From assembly GCF_900109925.1 (NCBI RefSeq), contig NZ_FOBW01000001.1, forward strand, positions 186,001 through 250,000: a stretch of 64,000 nt of DNA, read 5' to 3'. The first letter of the stretch is position 1. Every line of letters starts with the position of its first letter. The position numbers and the translations under genes are program-made. The notes under the pieces were generated by a model. That model worked only from the letters and a program-made list of their open reading frames with translations. It was not told the origin of the DNA and did no database searches. The stretch comes from Mesobacillus persicus. GTDB lineage: Bacteria > Bacillota > Bacilli > Bacillales > Cytobacillaceae. Below are positions 26,845-34,915 of this stretch, one piece after another.

Positions 26845-28053
26845 ATGAAAAAAGGTTGGTACATATTATTAATTGTTCTATTATCCCTGGGGTTAGCTGC
26901 TTGTAACCAGGATGAAGAAGAGAAGGAGACAGCTGATGAAAATAAAGTTGAAAAAACTGAAGAATCAGCTTCTAAAGATGAAAATCAAGCTGATGACGAG
27001 GTTTACAGCACAAAGAATGTCACTCGGCTGAATGTAGAAAATATTGTCGATGCAGCCATTATGACTTCAAGAACTATTTGGCCAGCAACCATTGAAGAAA
27101 ACAAACCGAAAACGGTGATTCTTGTTCCTACAGACAATTGGCAGATTGCTTTGGCTTCCGCTGATATGATTCATCATCCAACAAATGGTCCTGTTTTGTT
27201 TTACGACCAGGATCAAATCTCTGATGAGACTGTTAAGGAAATTGAACGTTTAGCTCCACTTGGAGGAAGCGACGGAACTGAAGTAATGCTTATGGGTGAG
27301 CCAAATCAAAAAATAGTTGACCAGCTGAAGGATTATTCTGTTCAGCAGGTAAAAGGCTCTGACCCAGCTGAGTTTGCAGCGAAGATTGATGAAGTGTATG
27401 CAGAAGCAGCTGGAGAGTTGCCAAACAGTATCATCATTGTATCTGCAGAAGAAGAGGCAAAGCTCTACTCGCTGATTGCTGCTAACTGGATTTCGCATAT
27501 GTCGGAACCAATCTTATATATCACAAAGGACGGAATCCCAGAAGCAACAAGAGAAGCAATAAATAAGCGTAACAATAAGGCAAACCTTTATATTCTCGGA
27601 CCAGAAGAAGCTATTTCCAGTGAAATTGAAGACAGCTTGAAGGAATTTGGAACAGTGACTCGAATTGAAGGAAATACAGCTGTTGAGACATCGATTGCTT
27701 TTGCAAAGTTTAAAGATGAACAAACTGGGTTTGGTTGGGGAGTGAATGAACCAGGTATTGGGTTAGTATTCACCTCAACAGAAAAGCCTGAATATGCGAT
27801 TACTGCAGCACCGTTTGCGCATCTAGGTAAGCATGCACCTCTCATCTGGCTTGAAAATGGTGAATTGGCAAACGAAACGCATGTATTCTTGGCCGACCGA
27901 CAACCAACCTTCATCGATGATCCTACAGTGGGTCCATATAACCATGCTTACATCATTGGTTCAGGAGAGTCTATAACCATGGAAACTCAAGGAATGATAG
28001 ACCAAATGCTTGAAATTGTTTCAGAGGGTGGAGGTGGACATGCCGGCCACTAA
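26845..28053 (+). CDS. Lipoprotein with cell-wall-binding-repeat-2-like domain
   Basis: 402 aa. Lipoprotein signal with lipobox LGLAAC (Cys20), an acidic Glu/Asp/Lys linker to about residue 55, then a domain with degenerate CWB2-like repeats: VMLMGEPNQKIVDQLKDYSV, LYILGPEEAISSEIEDSLKE followed by VTRIEGNTAVETSIAFA, and AYIIGSGESI. The C-terminus GGGGHAGH is His-rich. Such domains bind anionic cell-wall polymers. Its own transcription unit (AAGGAG site, terminator 28088-28119). Whether it works with the copper or cytochrome genes around it is unknown. Confidence 0.7.
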   Translation: MKKGWYILLIVLLSLGLAACNQDEEEKETADENKVEKTEESASKDENQADDEVYSTKNVTRLNVENIVDAAIMTSRTIWPATIEENKPKTVILVPTDNWQIALASADMIHHPTNGPVLFYDQDQISDETVKEIERLAPLGGSDGTEVMLMGEPNQKIVDQLKDYSVQQVKGSDPAEFAAKIDEVYAEAAGELPNSIIIVSAEEEAKLYSLIAANWISHMSEPILYITKDGIPEATREAINKRNNKANLYILGPEEAISSEIEDSLKEFGTVTRIEGNTAVETSIAFAKFKDEQTGFGWGVNEPGIGLVFTSTEKPEYAITAAPFAHLGKHAPLIWLENGELANETHVFLADRQPTFIDDPTVGPYNHAYIIGSGESITMETQGMIDQMLEIVSEGGGGHAGH

Positions 28054-28087
28054 CGATAAGTAAGATAGATAGGAAATAAATTCTAAG

Positions 28088-28121
28088 AAGCTGCTGCACA
28101 AGAAAGTGTAGCAGCTTTTAA
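28088..28121 (+). terminator. Rho-independent terminator
   Basis: AAGCTGCTGCAC / GTGTAGCAGCTTTT stem (one G-T pair) with T-rich tail. Confidence 0.75.
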
Positions 28122-28288
28122 TTGTTACTTCAGGTTGAGATTTAAAGAATCAGTGACAAACTATGATGAGAATTCCAATGTTATTGTTTATACACTTTTT
28201 CTGCTTAATTTCTGCACACTTTTCTATTAAAGTTTAAATGTACTTAATTATTCATCTGCAAATAAGAGAATAGAAAGGAGGGACAAGG

Positions 28289-28735
28289 GTGAAACGTCTA
28301 GTTCTTTTATTGATGATGGGGATGTTCTCGCTGGGAGTTGCATCAGGTTGCAGTTCAAGTCAGGCGGAAGAAACGCTTGACGCAAAGCATAGTTCCATGC
28401 CGGACTATGTACTTAATTCATCACCAATCGTTCAGGAGACTTATGTAATGGCAGCGAATCATCAAGATGTATTGGCTTCTGTTCCTTGTTACTGTAACTG
28501 CTATGAGTCTGCTGGTCATACTAGCAATCTAAGTTGTTTTATTAAAGAGGTAGGGCCTGATAATGTTGTAACAGAATGGGATCCACATGGTATAGCCTGA
28601 GACATTTGTGTAGAAATCGCCCGGGAGGCGATTGATATTAATAATAGTGGAAAAGATTTGAAAGAAGTCAATCGGTTAATTACAAAGAAGTATGAAAGTT
28701 ATGGAATTCCAACTCCTACTCCAATACCAGAATAG
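28289..28735 (+). CDS. PCYCGC-motif lipoprotein with in-frame UGA (possible selenoprotein)
   Basis: Lipoprotein signal with lipobox VASGC (C21), then PCYCNC (66-71), AGHTSN and C83, as in PCYCGC-motif proteins. The frame meets TGA at 28598-28600 after HGIA, then continues without a stop for 44 codons: DICVEIAREA ... PTPTPIPE, TAG 28733. In family members I recall, this point reads C-x-x-C (HGxxCGVCLEIA), so the TGA takes the place of the first Cys and would give Sec-x-x-Cys. A SECIS-like hairpin follows (28615-28633). GTG start behind AAAGGAGG. The cytochrome c gene begins 9 bp on. Without Sec insertion it is a 103-aa truncated product or recent pseudogene. Confidence 0.75.
28615..28633 (+). 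promoter_or_regulatory. SECIS-like hairpin after the in-frame UGA
   Basis: Perfect 7-bp stem AATCGCC / GGCGATT with loop CGGGA. The loop begins 22 nt after the UGA and has G at its second position, which fits the general bacterial SECIS pattern (loop about 16-37 nt downstream, early loop G). The hairpin could also be chance in coding sequence. Confidence 0.4.
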
Positions 28736-28744
28736 GGGATAACA

Positions 28745-29449
28745 ATGAAAAAATGGCTGATAGCTCTTGGTGTATTTATCTCGGTTGTAATAATTGTGTT
28801 GTTGAGTCCTTCTCCTGATTTCAAGCCTCAGGCAGAAACGAACCTTATTGTAAAAGGGGAAAGAATCTATTCGGAATACTGTGTTGATTGCCATGGTGAA
28901 AATGGAAAAGGGGAAGGTGCTCAAATCGGGACAGCTTTAAATAATCAACATTTTTTAAGCACCTTTTCAAATAAAGACATTTTTAAAATTATTAATGAGG
29001 GTAAAGAACAAACGATGATGCCACAGTTTGGCTTTCTCGAAGAAGACAATATTAACGCTTTAGTCTCTTTCATCCGTAATTGGCAAACAGACACTTTGGA
29101 ACTTGAAGCCCCATCTGTCATTGAAGGCAATGCTTCGAACGGAAGGAGACTTTACAATTTATATTGTATTACATGTCATGGGGAGACTGGGAGCGGTACT
29201 CTTACAAAAGCTGCCGCCATCGGAAACCCAATTACTGTAGAAAATATGACCCCTCAACAAATGTGGATTTCCACTGCATACGGTCGAGAAGAAACGAGAA
29301 TGGGTCCATCTTTAAAAGGACAAGATGGAGTGCGTCAACTAGATGAACAAGAAATTAGCGATGTTATTACTTATATTCGCCAGGATTTAGTTCAACTATA
29401 TGACCCAAAAGAGTCGAAGCATAGCACGCACGCTATTATTGAGGACTAA
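28745..29449 (+). CDS. Membrane-anchored dihaem cytochrome c
   Basis: 234 aa. N-terminal uncleaved anchor (WLIALGVFISVVIIVLL), then two cytochrome c domains with haem motifs CVDCH (about 46-50) and CITCH (about 142-146). Candidate distal Met ligands are in MMPQFG and RMGPSL. It transfers electrons at the outer face of the membrane. It starts 9 bp after the PCYCGC frame, so the two are co-transcribed, consistent with envelope electron transfer or haem/copper handling. Confidence 0.87.
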   Translation: MKKWLIALGVFISVVIIVLLSPSPDFKPQAETNLIVKGERIYSEYCVDCHGENGKGEGAQIGTALNNQHFLSTFSNKDIFKIINEGKEQTMMPQFGFLEEDNINALVSFIRNWQTDTLELEAPSVIEGNASNGRRLYNLYCITCHGETGSGTLTKAAAIGNPITVENMTPQQMWISTAYGREETRMGPSLKGQDGVRQLDEQEISDVITYIRQDLVQLYDPKESKHSTHAIIED

Positions 29450-29467
29450 ATATTTCTGTGGATCATT

Positions 29468-29495
29468 GAGCACTCTTTAAGAGAGTGCTCTTTAT
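29468..29495 (+). terminator. Rho-independent terminator
   Basis: GAGCACTCT / AGAGTGCTC stem followed by TTTAT after the cytochrome gene. Confidence 0.75.
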
Positions 29496-29554
29496 ATTCA
29501 GATTAAGAGAATAATAAAAGGATTGGTCACTAGAACCAATCCCACATATGATAC

Positions 29555-29800
29555 TTAAAATTTATTTAAACTATTCGTCGTTTGGACTGCTGGTGCAGCC
29601 TTGTTGCCGTTTCCGTGGCAAGAGATATACATTTGTTGTAGTTCCTCATCAGAGAAATCAGGATGCATTTCTTTCATAAATGGAAGCATTTCCTTAAAAT
29701 TTGTACTACCTTCTCCAATTTCATCTGTTTGTGCAAGTGCAAACGTACCAGCACTTAAAAGAAATGCGATACTCATCAAACCAATCATCAGTTTTTTCAA
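29555..29800 (-). CDS. Small secreted protein, paralogue of the 20.5 kb protein
   Basis: 81 aa. Signal peptide (KKLMIGLMSIAFLLSAGTFALA-Q) and a mature part with MLPFMKEMHPDFSDEELQQMY and SCHGNG. The same MKxMHPxxxxxE ... HGxG arrangement as in the secreted protein at 20503-20781; here a CHG replaces MHG, resembling half of a haem or copper site. TTG start, 8 bases after AAAGGAG. Role unknown; context (cytochrome c, CcdA-like protein) suggests extracytoplasmic metal or redox work. Confidence 0.65.
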   Translation of the reverse strand: MKKLMIGLMSIAFLLSAGTFALAQTDEIGEGSTNFKEMLPFMKEMHPDFSDEELQQMYISCHGNGNKAAPAVQTTNSLNKF

Positions 29801-29980
29801 TGGTTTCAGCTCCTTTCTAATTTTTAATGATAGTAGGAGAAAATCAAGAATTGATGAAGAAATAAATCTAAGTTTTAAAAAATAAGAGAATTTGTCAAAT
29901 ATGTGAGCAAACCGAGGAATGCATATTTATTTGATAGTTTTACAGTATAATAACTTTATTCACATAGTGGGGGTATTAGT

Positions 29981-30712
29981 ATGTATCAGTTTCTCTCAGA
30001 AATCAGTCAAGTCTTAAGCAGCCCCTTTTTTAATATCGTTAATGAAACGAAACAGTTTCCAATATTGGCAGCCCTGATTTTAGGTTTAATCGGCGCTTTG
30101 GCACCGTGTCAATTAACTGGAAACATTGGTGCGATTACTCTTTACGGAAGTAAGAGTATCCAAACAAGGCATCAATGGGTTGAAATTGGCTTTTTTGTTC
30201 TTGGGAAAATTGTAGTCTTTACCGCTTTAGGCTTGGCAGTTTGGGGATTAGGACGGGGGTTTCAAGATCTCCTCCCTGAGTTTTTTTCCGTTTTTAGAAA
30301 GTTTATTGGACCTTTATTTATTGTTATTGGCTTGGTGTTAGCTGGGATGATCAAGCTTCGCTGGCTTGATTTGCTGACAAAGCGGTTGCCCAAATTGGAG
30401 GGGAGCGGTAAAGCTGGATCTTTTCTATTAGGTGTAAGCTTTTCTATCGCTTTTTGTCCGACGATGTTTTCTCTATTTTTCTTTTCACTGATGCCACTTG
30501 TTGTAAGCAGCTCGTACGGTGCAGTGCTTCCGTCAATATTTGCTATTGGGACATCCGTTCCAGTTCTTGTTTTTGCAGGCATCATAACTTATATCGGTTT
30601 AGACGGTTCAATAATGAAGAAAAGTAGAAAAATTGGTAATTTCATTCAAAAAGCAGCAGCGGGACTTTTTATTCTCATCGGCATCCTCGATACGATCACT
30701 TATTGGTTGTGA
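29981..30712 (+). CDS. CcdA/DsbD-like membrane protein (cytochrome c biogenesis / sulfite exporter-like family)
   Basis: A 243-aa polytopic protein with six hydrophobic segments. The two family Cys-Pro motifs are present: GALAPCQLTGN in the first helix pair and IAFCPTMFSLF in the fourth. CcdA-type proteins pass reducing equivalents across the membrane to extracytoplasmic thiols, for example for haem attachment or copper delivery. This fits the neighbouring dihaem cytochrome c and Cys-rich lipoprotein. GGGGG ribosome site. Confidence 0.75.
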   Translation: MYQFLSEISQVLSSPFFNIVNETKQFPILAALILGLIGALAPCQLTGNIGAITLYGSKSIQTRHQWVEIGFFVLGKIVVFTALGLAVWGLGRGFQDLLPEFFSVFRKFIGPLFIVIGLVLAGMIKLRWLDLLTKRLPKLEGSGKAGSFLLGVSFSIAFCPTMFSLFFFSLMPLVVSSSYGAVLPSIFAIGTSVPVLVFAGIITYIGLDGSIMKKSRKIGNFIQKAAAGLFILIGILDTITYWL

Positions 30713-30805
30713 TGGGGGAGTGAAAAATCAATTCTAGCAATCTGAATGGAATATGCTAAAATAAACAGGATGTGTTTTTGATCTTAATATATAAGGAGAA
30801 AGTGT

Positions 30806-31624
30806 ATGGAATTTGATTTAATCATCCTGCTAAAGTACTTATTTTTAGGTTTGTTACAAGGGTTCACCGAACCAATCCCGATTTCTTCAAGTGGTCATCT
30901 TGTTCTTGCTCAATATTTTATGGGCATTGAAACCAGGAGTTTGTCCTTTGAACTTCTTGTTAATGCAGCCTCATTATTAGCGGTCCTACTCATCTATAAG
31001 GAGGATATTATCCGACTAGCTAAAAATGGGGTGGGCTTTGTGATGACAAGGAACCCAGAATATAAAGCCGATTTTATGTTTATCGTTTATTTAGTGGTTG
31101 CAACGATTCCAGCAGGTGTCATTGGAGTATTGTTTGACGATGTGATTTCTGAAGCATTAAAAGGTGGTGTGCATATCGTCGGAATTACCTTGATTGTCAC
31201 CGGAGTAGCGCTATTTCTTATTCGCAATCTTAAAGGCAGAAAACAGGACGGCGACATCACATTAAAAGATTCGATTATCGTTGGTTTTGCTCAAGCAGTT
31301 GCATTAATACCGGGGATTAGCCGTTCTGGAGCAACGATAGTTGCATCCATGGGTCTAGGGATGAAACCGGAAACAGCCTTGCGCTTTTCCTTCCTATTGT
31401 ATATACCGGTAAGTGTTGGCGGCACGCTTCTTAGCATAACCGATATTGCCAATGATCCGAACTTGGCGCAATTGTTTATCCCTTACCTAGGTGCCTTCAT
31501 TTTTTCTTTCATCGCTTCTTATTTTGCCCTAAAATGGTTTATGGGGATTATGGCAAAAGGAAACTTAATTTATTTTAGTATCTACTGTTTTATTGTCGGT
31601 GCAGCCGTGTTACTCTTTGCTTAA
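30806..31624 (+). CDS. uppP: Undecaprenyl-diphosphatase
   Basis: A 272-aa membrane enzyme of the BacA family that dephosphorylates undecaprenyl diphosphate during cell-wall lipid recycling. Conserved motifs: [15 protein letters not shown] near the N-terminus and [10 protein letters not shown] (about residues 167-176). The usual LPVSSSGHL is IPISSSGHL here. Separate ribosome site AAGGAG; terminator follows. Gives bacitracin tolerance in related species. Confidence 0.93.
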   Translation: MEFDLIILLKYLFLGLLQGFTEPIPISSSGHLVLAQYFMGIETRSLSFELLVNAASLLAVLLIYKEDIIRLAKNGVGFVMTRNPEYKADFMFIVYLVVATIPAGVIGVLFDDVISEALKGGVHIVGITLIVTGVALFLIRNLKGRKQDGDITLKDSIIVGFAQAVALIPGISRSGATIVASMGLGMKPETALRFSFLLYIPVSVGGTLLSITDIANDPNLAQLFIPYLGAFIFSFIASYFALKWFMGIMAKGNLIYFSIYCFIVGAAVLLFA

Positions 31625-31629
31625 ATATC

Positions 31630-31673
31630 AAACAAAAACTATCTCAACTTAGCGTGAGATAGTTTTTGTTTAT
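31630..31673 (+). terminator. Rho-independent terminator
   Basis: 17-bp perfect stem (31630-31646 with 31655-31671) with flanking A/T runs after uppP. Confidence 0.9.
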
Positions 31674-31837
31674 TGTTTTGATTAAGGGAATCTTCAGCTA
31701 GGCAATAGAAACAAATTTCTTTACCACCGTTTAAAAGAAGGTTTATAATACGATAATAGTGATAAAATCACAGGACCTCGGACGGTAGAGTTCACGGTCT
31801 TTTTTTAATTCATATAAATTAGATTGGGTGGTTTAAG

Positions 31838-32809
31838 ATGGAAAATACTTCATATCAAGTTTTACTCTATTATCAATATGTTCACATTGAAAATCCAGAA
31901 GAATTTGCAGCGGAACATTTGCGTTTTTGCAACGAATTAGGATTAAAGGGTCGGATTCTTGTAGCGAATGAAGGGATAAACGGTACTGTATCTGGTTCGG
32001 TTGAACAAACAGAACAGTATATGCAGGCTATGAAACAAGATCCGAGATTCGCAGATATGGTTTTTAAGATTGATGAGTCTACTCAGCATGCTTTCAAGAA
32101 AATGCATGTGCGCCCCCGTAAGGAGCTTGTTACCTTAAGGTTAGAGGATGATGTCAATCCTTTAGAATTAACAGGAAATTACCTAGAACCTAAAGAATTT
32201 TATGAAAAAATGCAAGAGGAAGATACGGTTGTCATCGATGCTCGTAATGATTATGAATATGATTTAGGTCATTTTCGTGGTGCTGTGAAGCCAGATATCA
32301 ACAACTTCCGTGAATTACCTGATTGGATTCGCAATAATAAAGAAATTTTAGAGGGGAAGAAAATTCTTACTTATTGCACTGGTGGAATTCGTTGTGAAAA
32401 GTTTTCTGGCTGGTTAAAACAGGAAGGATTTGAAGATGTCTCCCAGCTTCACGGTGGAATCGTCACTTATGGGAAGGACCCAGAAGCAAAAGGTCAGCTT
32501 TGGGATGGTCAATGCTATGTGTTTGATAACCGAATTAGTGTTCCAGTGAACCAAGTGGAGCATGTAATCGTCGGGAAAGATCATTTTTCAGGTGAACCTT
32601 GTGAGCGTTACGTCAACTGCGCGAATCCTGAATGCAATAAAAAAATTCTATCCTCTGAGGAAAATGAGCATTTCTATATGCGTGGCTGCAGTCATGAATG
32701 CAGAACACATCCAAGAAACCGTTATGTAAAAGAGCATGAATTAACGGAAGAGGAAGTAGAGCAACGTTTAAAGAATATTGAAGAAAGAAATAATGTGGTT
32801 AATGGATAA
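31838..32809 (+). CDS. trhO: tRNA uridine(34) hydroxylase (rhodanese-like, YceA type)
   Basis: 323 aa. An N-terminal ferredoxin-like domain ([12 protein letters not shown]) precedes a rhodanese domain with active-site Cys in [11 protein letters not shown], and a C-terminal Cys-rich zinc-like region ([20 protein letters not shown]). The family makes 5-hydroxyuridine at tRNA wobble position 34 in the oxygen-dependent pathway. GGGTGG ribosome site. Single-gene unit. Confidence 0.92.
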   Translation: MENTSYQVLLYYQYVHIENPEEFAAEHLRFCNELGLKGRILVANEGINGTVSGSVEQTEQYMQAMKQDPRFADMVFKIDESTQHAFKKMHVRPRKELVTLRLEDDVNPLELTGNYLEPKEFYEKMQEEDTVVIDARNDYEYDLGHFRGAVKPDINNFRELPDWIRNNKEILEGKKILTYCTGGIRCEKFSGWLKQEGFEDVSQLHGGIVTYGKDPEAKGQLWDGQCYVFDNRISVPVNQVEHVIVGKDHFSGEPCERYVNCANPECNKKILSSEENEHFYMRGCSHECRTHPRNRYVKEHELTEEEVEQRLKNIEERNNVVNG

Positions 32810-32828
32810 AAGAAAGAATCTTTCACAA

Positions 32829-32863
32829 GGGGTAAAAGACTCTAGCTTTTATCCTTTTTTCGT
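32829..32863 (+). terminator. Rho-independent terminator
   Basis: GGGTAAAAG / CTTTTATCC stem (G-T pairs) followed by six T after trhO. Confidence 0.65.
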
Positions 32864-32945
32864 TTAAAAAGTGTCTAAGCGAACGTTTTGGGGAAGGGTC
32901 TGGGCACCTGTTAGCGAAAAAATAAACGATTAGGGGGAATCTTTC

Positions 32946-33245
32946 TTGGTAAATGAAATTCAGTTAAACCAAATACCGATTCAAGTCTATGAGTATAAAG
33001 AAGAGAATCAACAGGGCTTACATAAAATTTCTGTTGGATTTAAGGTAACGAGTGAGGAGTATCATGATGTTGCAACATTACTATATAAGGAAACCTTTGA
33101 AGTAAGTGTGCCGGAACGAGAGTTGCAATTTAAAGGGAAAATCATCAATTATTCCACTTCCATTACGAATTTATACGAAAAAGGTCAAGTTGGCGATTAT
33201 CTATTAAGTCTCCTTGAGGTTCAGAATGAAGAAAGAAGGAAGTAA
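32946..33245 (+). CDS. DUF3219 family protein (YkvR-like)
   Basis: A 99-aa small soluble protein, rich in beta-strands, that resembles the DUF3219 family of Bacillus (YkvR): N-terminal VNEIQLNQIPIQV, central TSEEYHDVATLLY and KIINYSTSITNLY. TTG start behind GGGGG. The stop lies 1 bp before the next start, so it is coupled to the flavin monooxygenase gene. Function unknown. Confidence 0.7.
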   Translation: MVNEIQLNQIPIQVYEYKEENQQGLHKISVGFKVTSEEYHDVATLLYKETFEVSVPERELQFKGKIINYSTSITNLYEKGQVGDYLLSLLEVQNEERRK

Positions 33246-33246
33246 A

Positions 33247-34251
33247 ATGAAATTAAGCATTTTGGATCAAGCTCCCATTTCCGCGGGACAAACAGCTAGA
33301 GATGCGTTGGTTGAATCAATGAAGCTTGCACAGGCTGGGGAAAGATTGGGGTATAAACGATATTGGATTGCGGAACATCATGATCTGTCAGGCCTTGCCT
33401 GTTCGGCACCGGAAGTAATGTTAAGCTATATTGGGGCAAACACGAGTGAAATCCGGATCGGATCTGGAGCCGTTCTTTTGCCTCATTACAAGACATATAA
33501 GGTTGCTGAGGTATACAATATGTTGGCAACTCTGTTTCCAGGTCGTATCGATATTGGTATTGGCCGCGCACCTGGAGGATCTGCCGAGGCAACGAATGCT
33601 TTATCCGATAACTACTTGCAACAGGTTTGGAATTTGCCTAACTTAGTTACCGACTTGTTACACTTTTTAGATGATGATTATGTAACAGACAACCAGCATG
33701 CTAGTTTGTCAGCGGCTCCGGTGCCTGATATTTCCCCTGAGCCTTGGCTTCTTGGAACCGGTAAAAAAAGTGCGGACCTTGCAGCAAAAAAGGGACTTCC
33801 TTATGCATTCGGACAGTTTATGAGTGAAACGAATGATTTAGCGATCATTCAACAATATAAAGATCAATTTCAACCGCGAAAAGAGGGACAGAAACCAGAA
33901 GTAATTTTAACTGTTTCTTGCATTTGTGCTGAAACGAATCAGAAAGCAGAGGAAATTGCTTTAAGCTCACTTATTTGGTCTTTACAGAAAGAAAAAAGCG
34001 GAGGGAAGAACGGTGTTCCCGCAATACTTGACGCAAAAGAATACCTTCAGAATGAGCAGAACCCAGACGTTATCGATGTATTAAAGCAAAAGGTTATCAT
34101 CGGTGATCCCGATAGGATTTCAACAAAACTGAAGGAGTTACAGAAACAATACAAGGCCGATGAAATCATGATTGTCACCATCACACATTCTCCGCAAGAC
34201 CGAATTCATTCCTATGAATTAATCGCTAAAGAATTGATTGACGCCGTATAG
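33247..34251 (+). CDS. LLM-class flavin-dependent oxidoreductase (luciferase-like monooxygenase)
   Basis: A 334-aa TIM-barrel bacterial-luciferase-like protein. Starts SILDQAPISAGQTARDAL, with RYWIAEHHD (flavin-site His), GAVLLPHY and RIDIGIGRAPGG. FMN-linked oxidation of an unknown substrate; no flavin reductase partner is adjacent. ATG 33247 is chosen because it follows GAAGGAAG and the DUF3219 stop, so the longer frame from 33214 is not needed. Confidence 0.87.
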   Translation: MKLSILDQAPISAGQTARDALVESMKLAQAGERLGYKRYWIAEHHDLSGLACSAPEVMLSYIGANTSEIRIGSGAVLLPHYKTYKVAEVYNMLATLFPGRIDIGIGRAPGGSAEATNALSDNYLQQVWNLPNLVTDLLHFLDDDYVTDNQHASLSAAPVPDISPEPWLLGTGKKSADLAAKKGLPYAFGQFMSETNDLAIIQQYKDQFQPRKEGQKPEVILTVSCICAETNQKAEEIALSSLIWSLQKEKSGGKNGVPAILDAKEYLQNEQNPDVIDVLKQKVIIGDPDRISTKLKELQKQYKADEIMIVTITHSPQDRIHSYELIAKELIDAV

Positions 34252-34254
34252 GGC

Positions 34255-34291
34255 AAAAAATCCACCCTTTACAGTTAAGAGTGGATTTTTT
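34255..34291. terminator. Terminator between convergent genes
   Basis: AAAAAATCCAC / GTGGATTTTTT stem, symmetrical A/T tracts, serves both neighbours. Confidence 0.85.
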
Positions 34292-34293
34292 CT

Positions 34294-34545
34294 TTATTTG
34301 GATTTTACATACTCCTGAACCATTTCAACGGTCACATATTTTCTTTTTGGGAGCATCCGCACGGTTAGTCGGTTCATTTGATTCGTAACTTGATTGATCT
34401 TATCAGTAGAAAATGGCTGTCCCTGTTTACATAATGCTATCGCTTCTTCAATAAACACTTCACGAAGTTCGTCTAATTTTAGAAATTCATTATAGGCTTT
34501 ATTTTGATCTACTGCATGCTTTATTAAGTCTTTATGTACACTCAT
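34294..34545 (-). CDS. DUF2533 family protein (YpbS-like)
   Basis: An 83-aa helical protein starting MSVHKDLIKHA, which is the pattern of Bacillus YpbS/DUF2533, with DELREVFIEEAIALC in the middle and a basic end (PKRKYVTVEMVQEYV). No catalytic motif. GAGGTG ribosome site. Function unknown. Confidence 0.7.
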   Translation of the reverse strand: MSVHKDLIKHAVDQNKAYNEFLKLDELREVFIEEAIALCKQGQPFSTDKINQVTNQMNRLTVRMLPKRKYVTVEMVQEYVKSK

Positions 34546-34651
34546 CGTTTTGCACCTCTAAATATATTTTTACTATTAGTAAATCTTTTTATCTACTATA
34601 TCATATTGCAGTAGTGGGATTAAGTCTTACTTTTATTCTATTTAAAGAAAA

Positions 34652-34834
34652 GGCTCTGTTAAAGTTAGTTGTTGATTTCCGCTCCAGGCACTTCGCTTTC
34701 CGCGGGCGTTGCGGGGAGCCTCCTCGGCGCAAAAGCGCCTGTGGGGTCTCCCCAGCCCCGTACTCCCGCAGGAGTCTTCGTGCCTTCCTCTCCAATCAAC
34801 TTGTAAAAAATCAACAATGTCCTTTAACACAGCC
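34652..34834. repeat. Miniature inverted-repeat element, full-length copy
   Basis: 183 bp with terminal inverted repeats GGCTCTGTTAAAG (left) and CTTTAACACAGCC (right), subterminal GTTGATT / AATCAAC, and a GC-rich palindromic centre (CGCGGGCG, CTCCTCGGCGC, CCGCAGGAG) quite unlike the AT-rich surroundings. No coding capacity; the short frames across it are artefacts of its composition. Similar elements are dispersed in many Bacillaceae genomes (from memory). A deleted copy lies at 18098-18173. Confidence 0.8.
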
Positions 34835-34858
34835 AAAGCAAAAAAGTTAAAAATATGC

Positions 34859-34896
34859 TACAATGTTTTACAGTAGATATTAGTACCTAGTCATAA
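34859..34896 (+). promoter_or_regulatory. fabF promoter with FapR-like operator
   Basis: TACAAT (34859-34864) has no clear TTGACA partner; the -35 position would fall 2 bp from the end of the repeat element. Just downstream, ATTAGTACCTAGTCATAA (34879-34896) contains the TTAGTACC half-site of FapR operators, which control fatty-acid synthesis genes in response to malonyl-CoA. Confidence 0.6.
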
Positions 34897-34915
34897 CAAT
34901 ATAGGGGAGAAGATT

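Noticed and set aside
34601-34850. Three overlapping ORFs on both strands (64-78 aa)
   Set aside because: They run through the GC-rich miniature repeat; lack of stops comes from its composition, there are no ribosome sites and no protein-like pattern.
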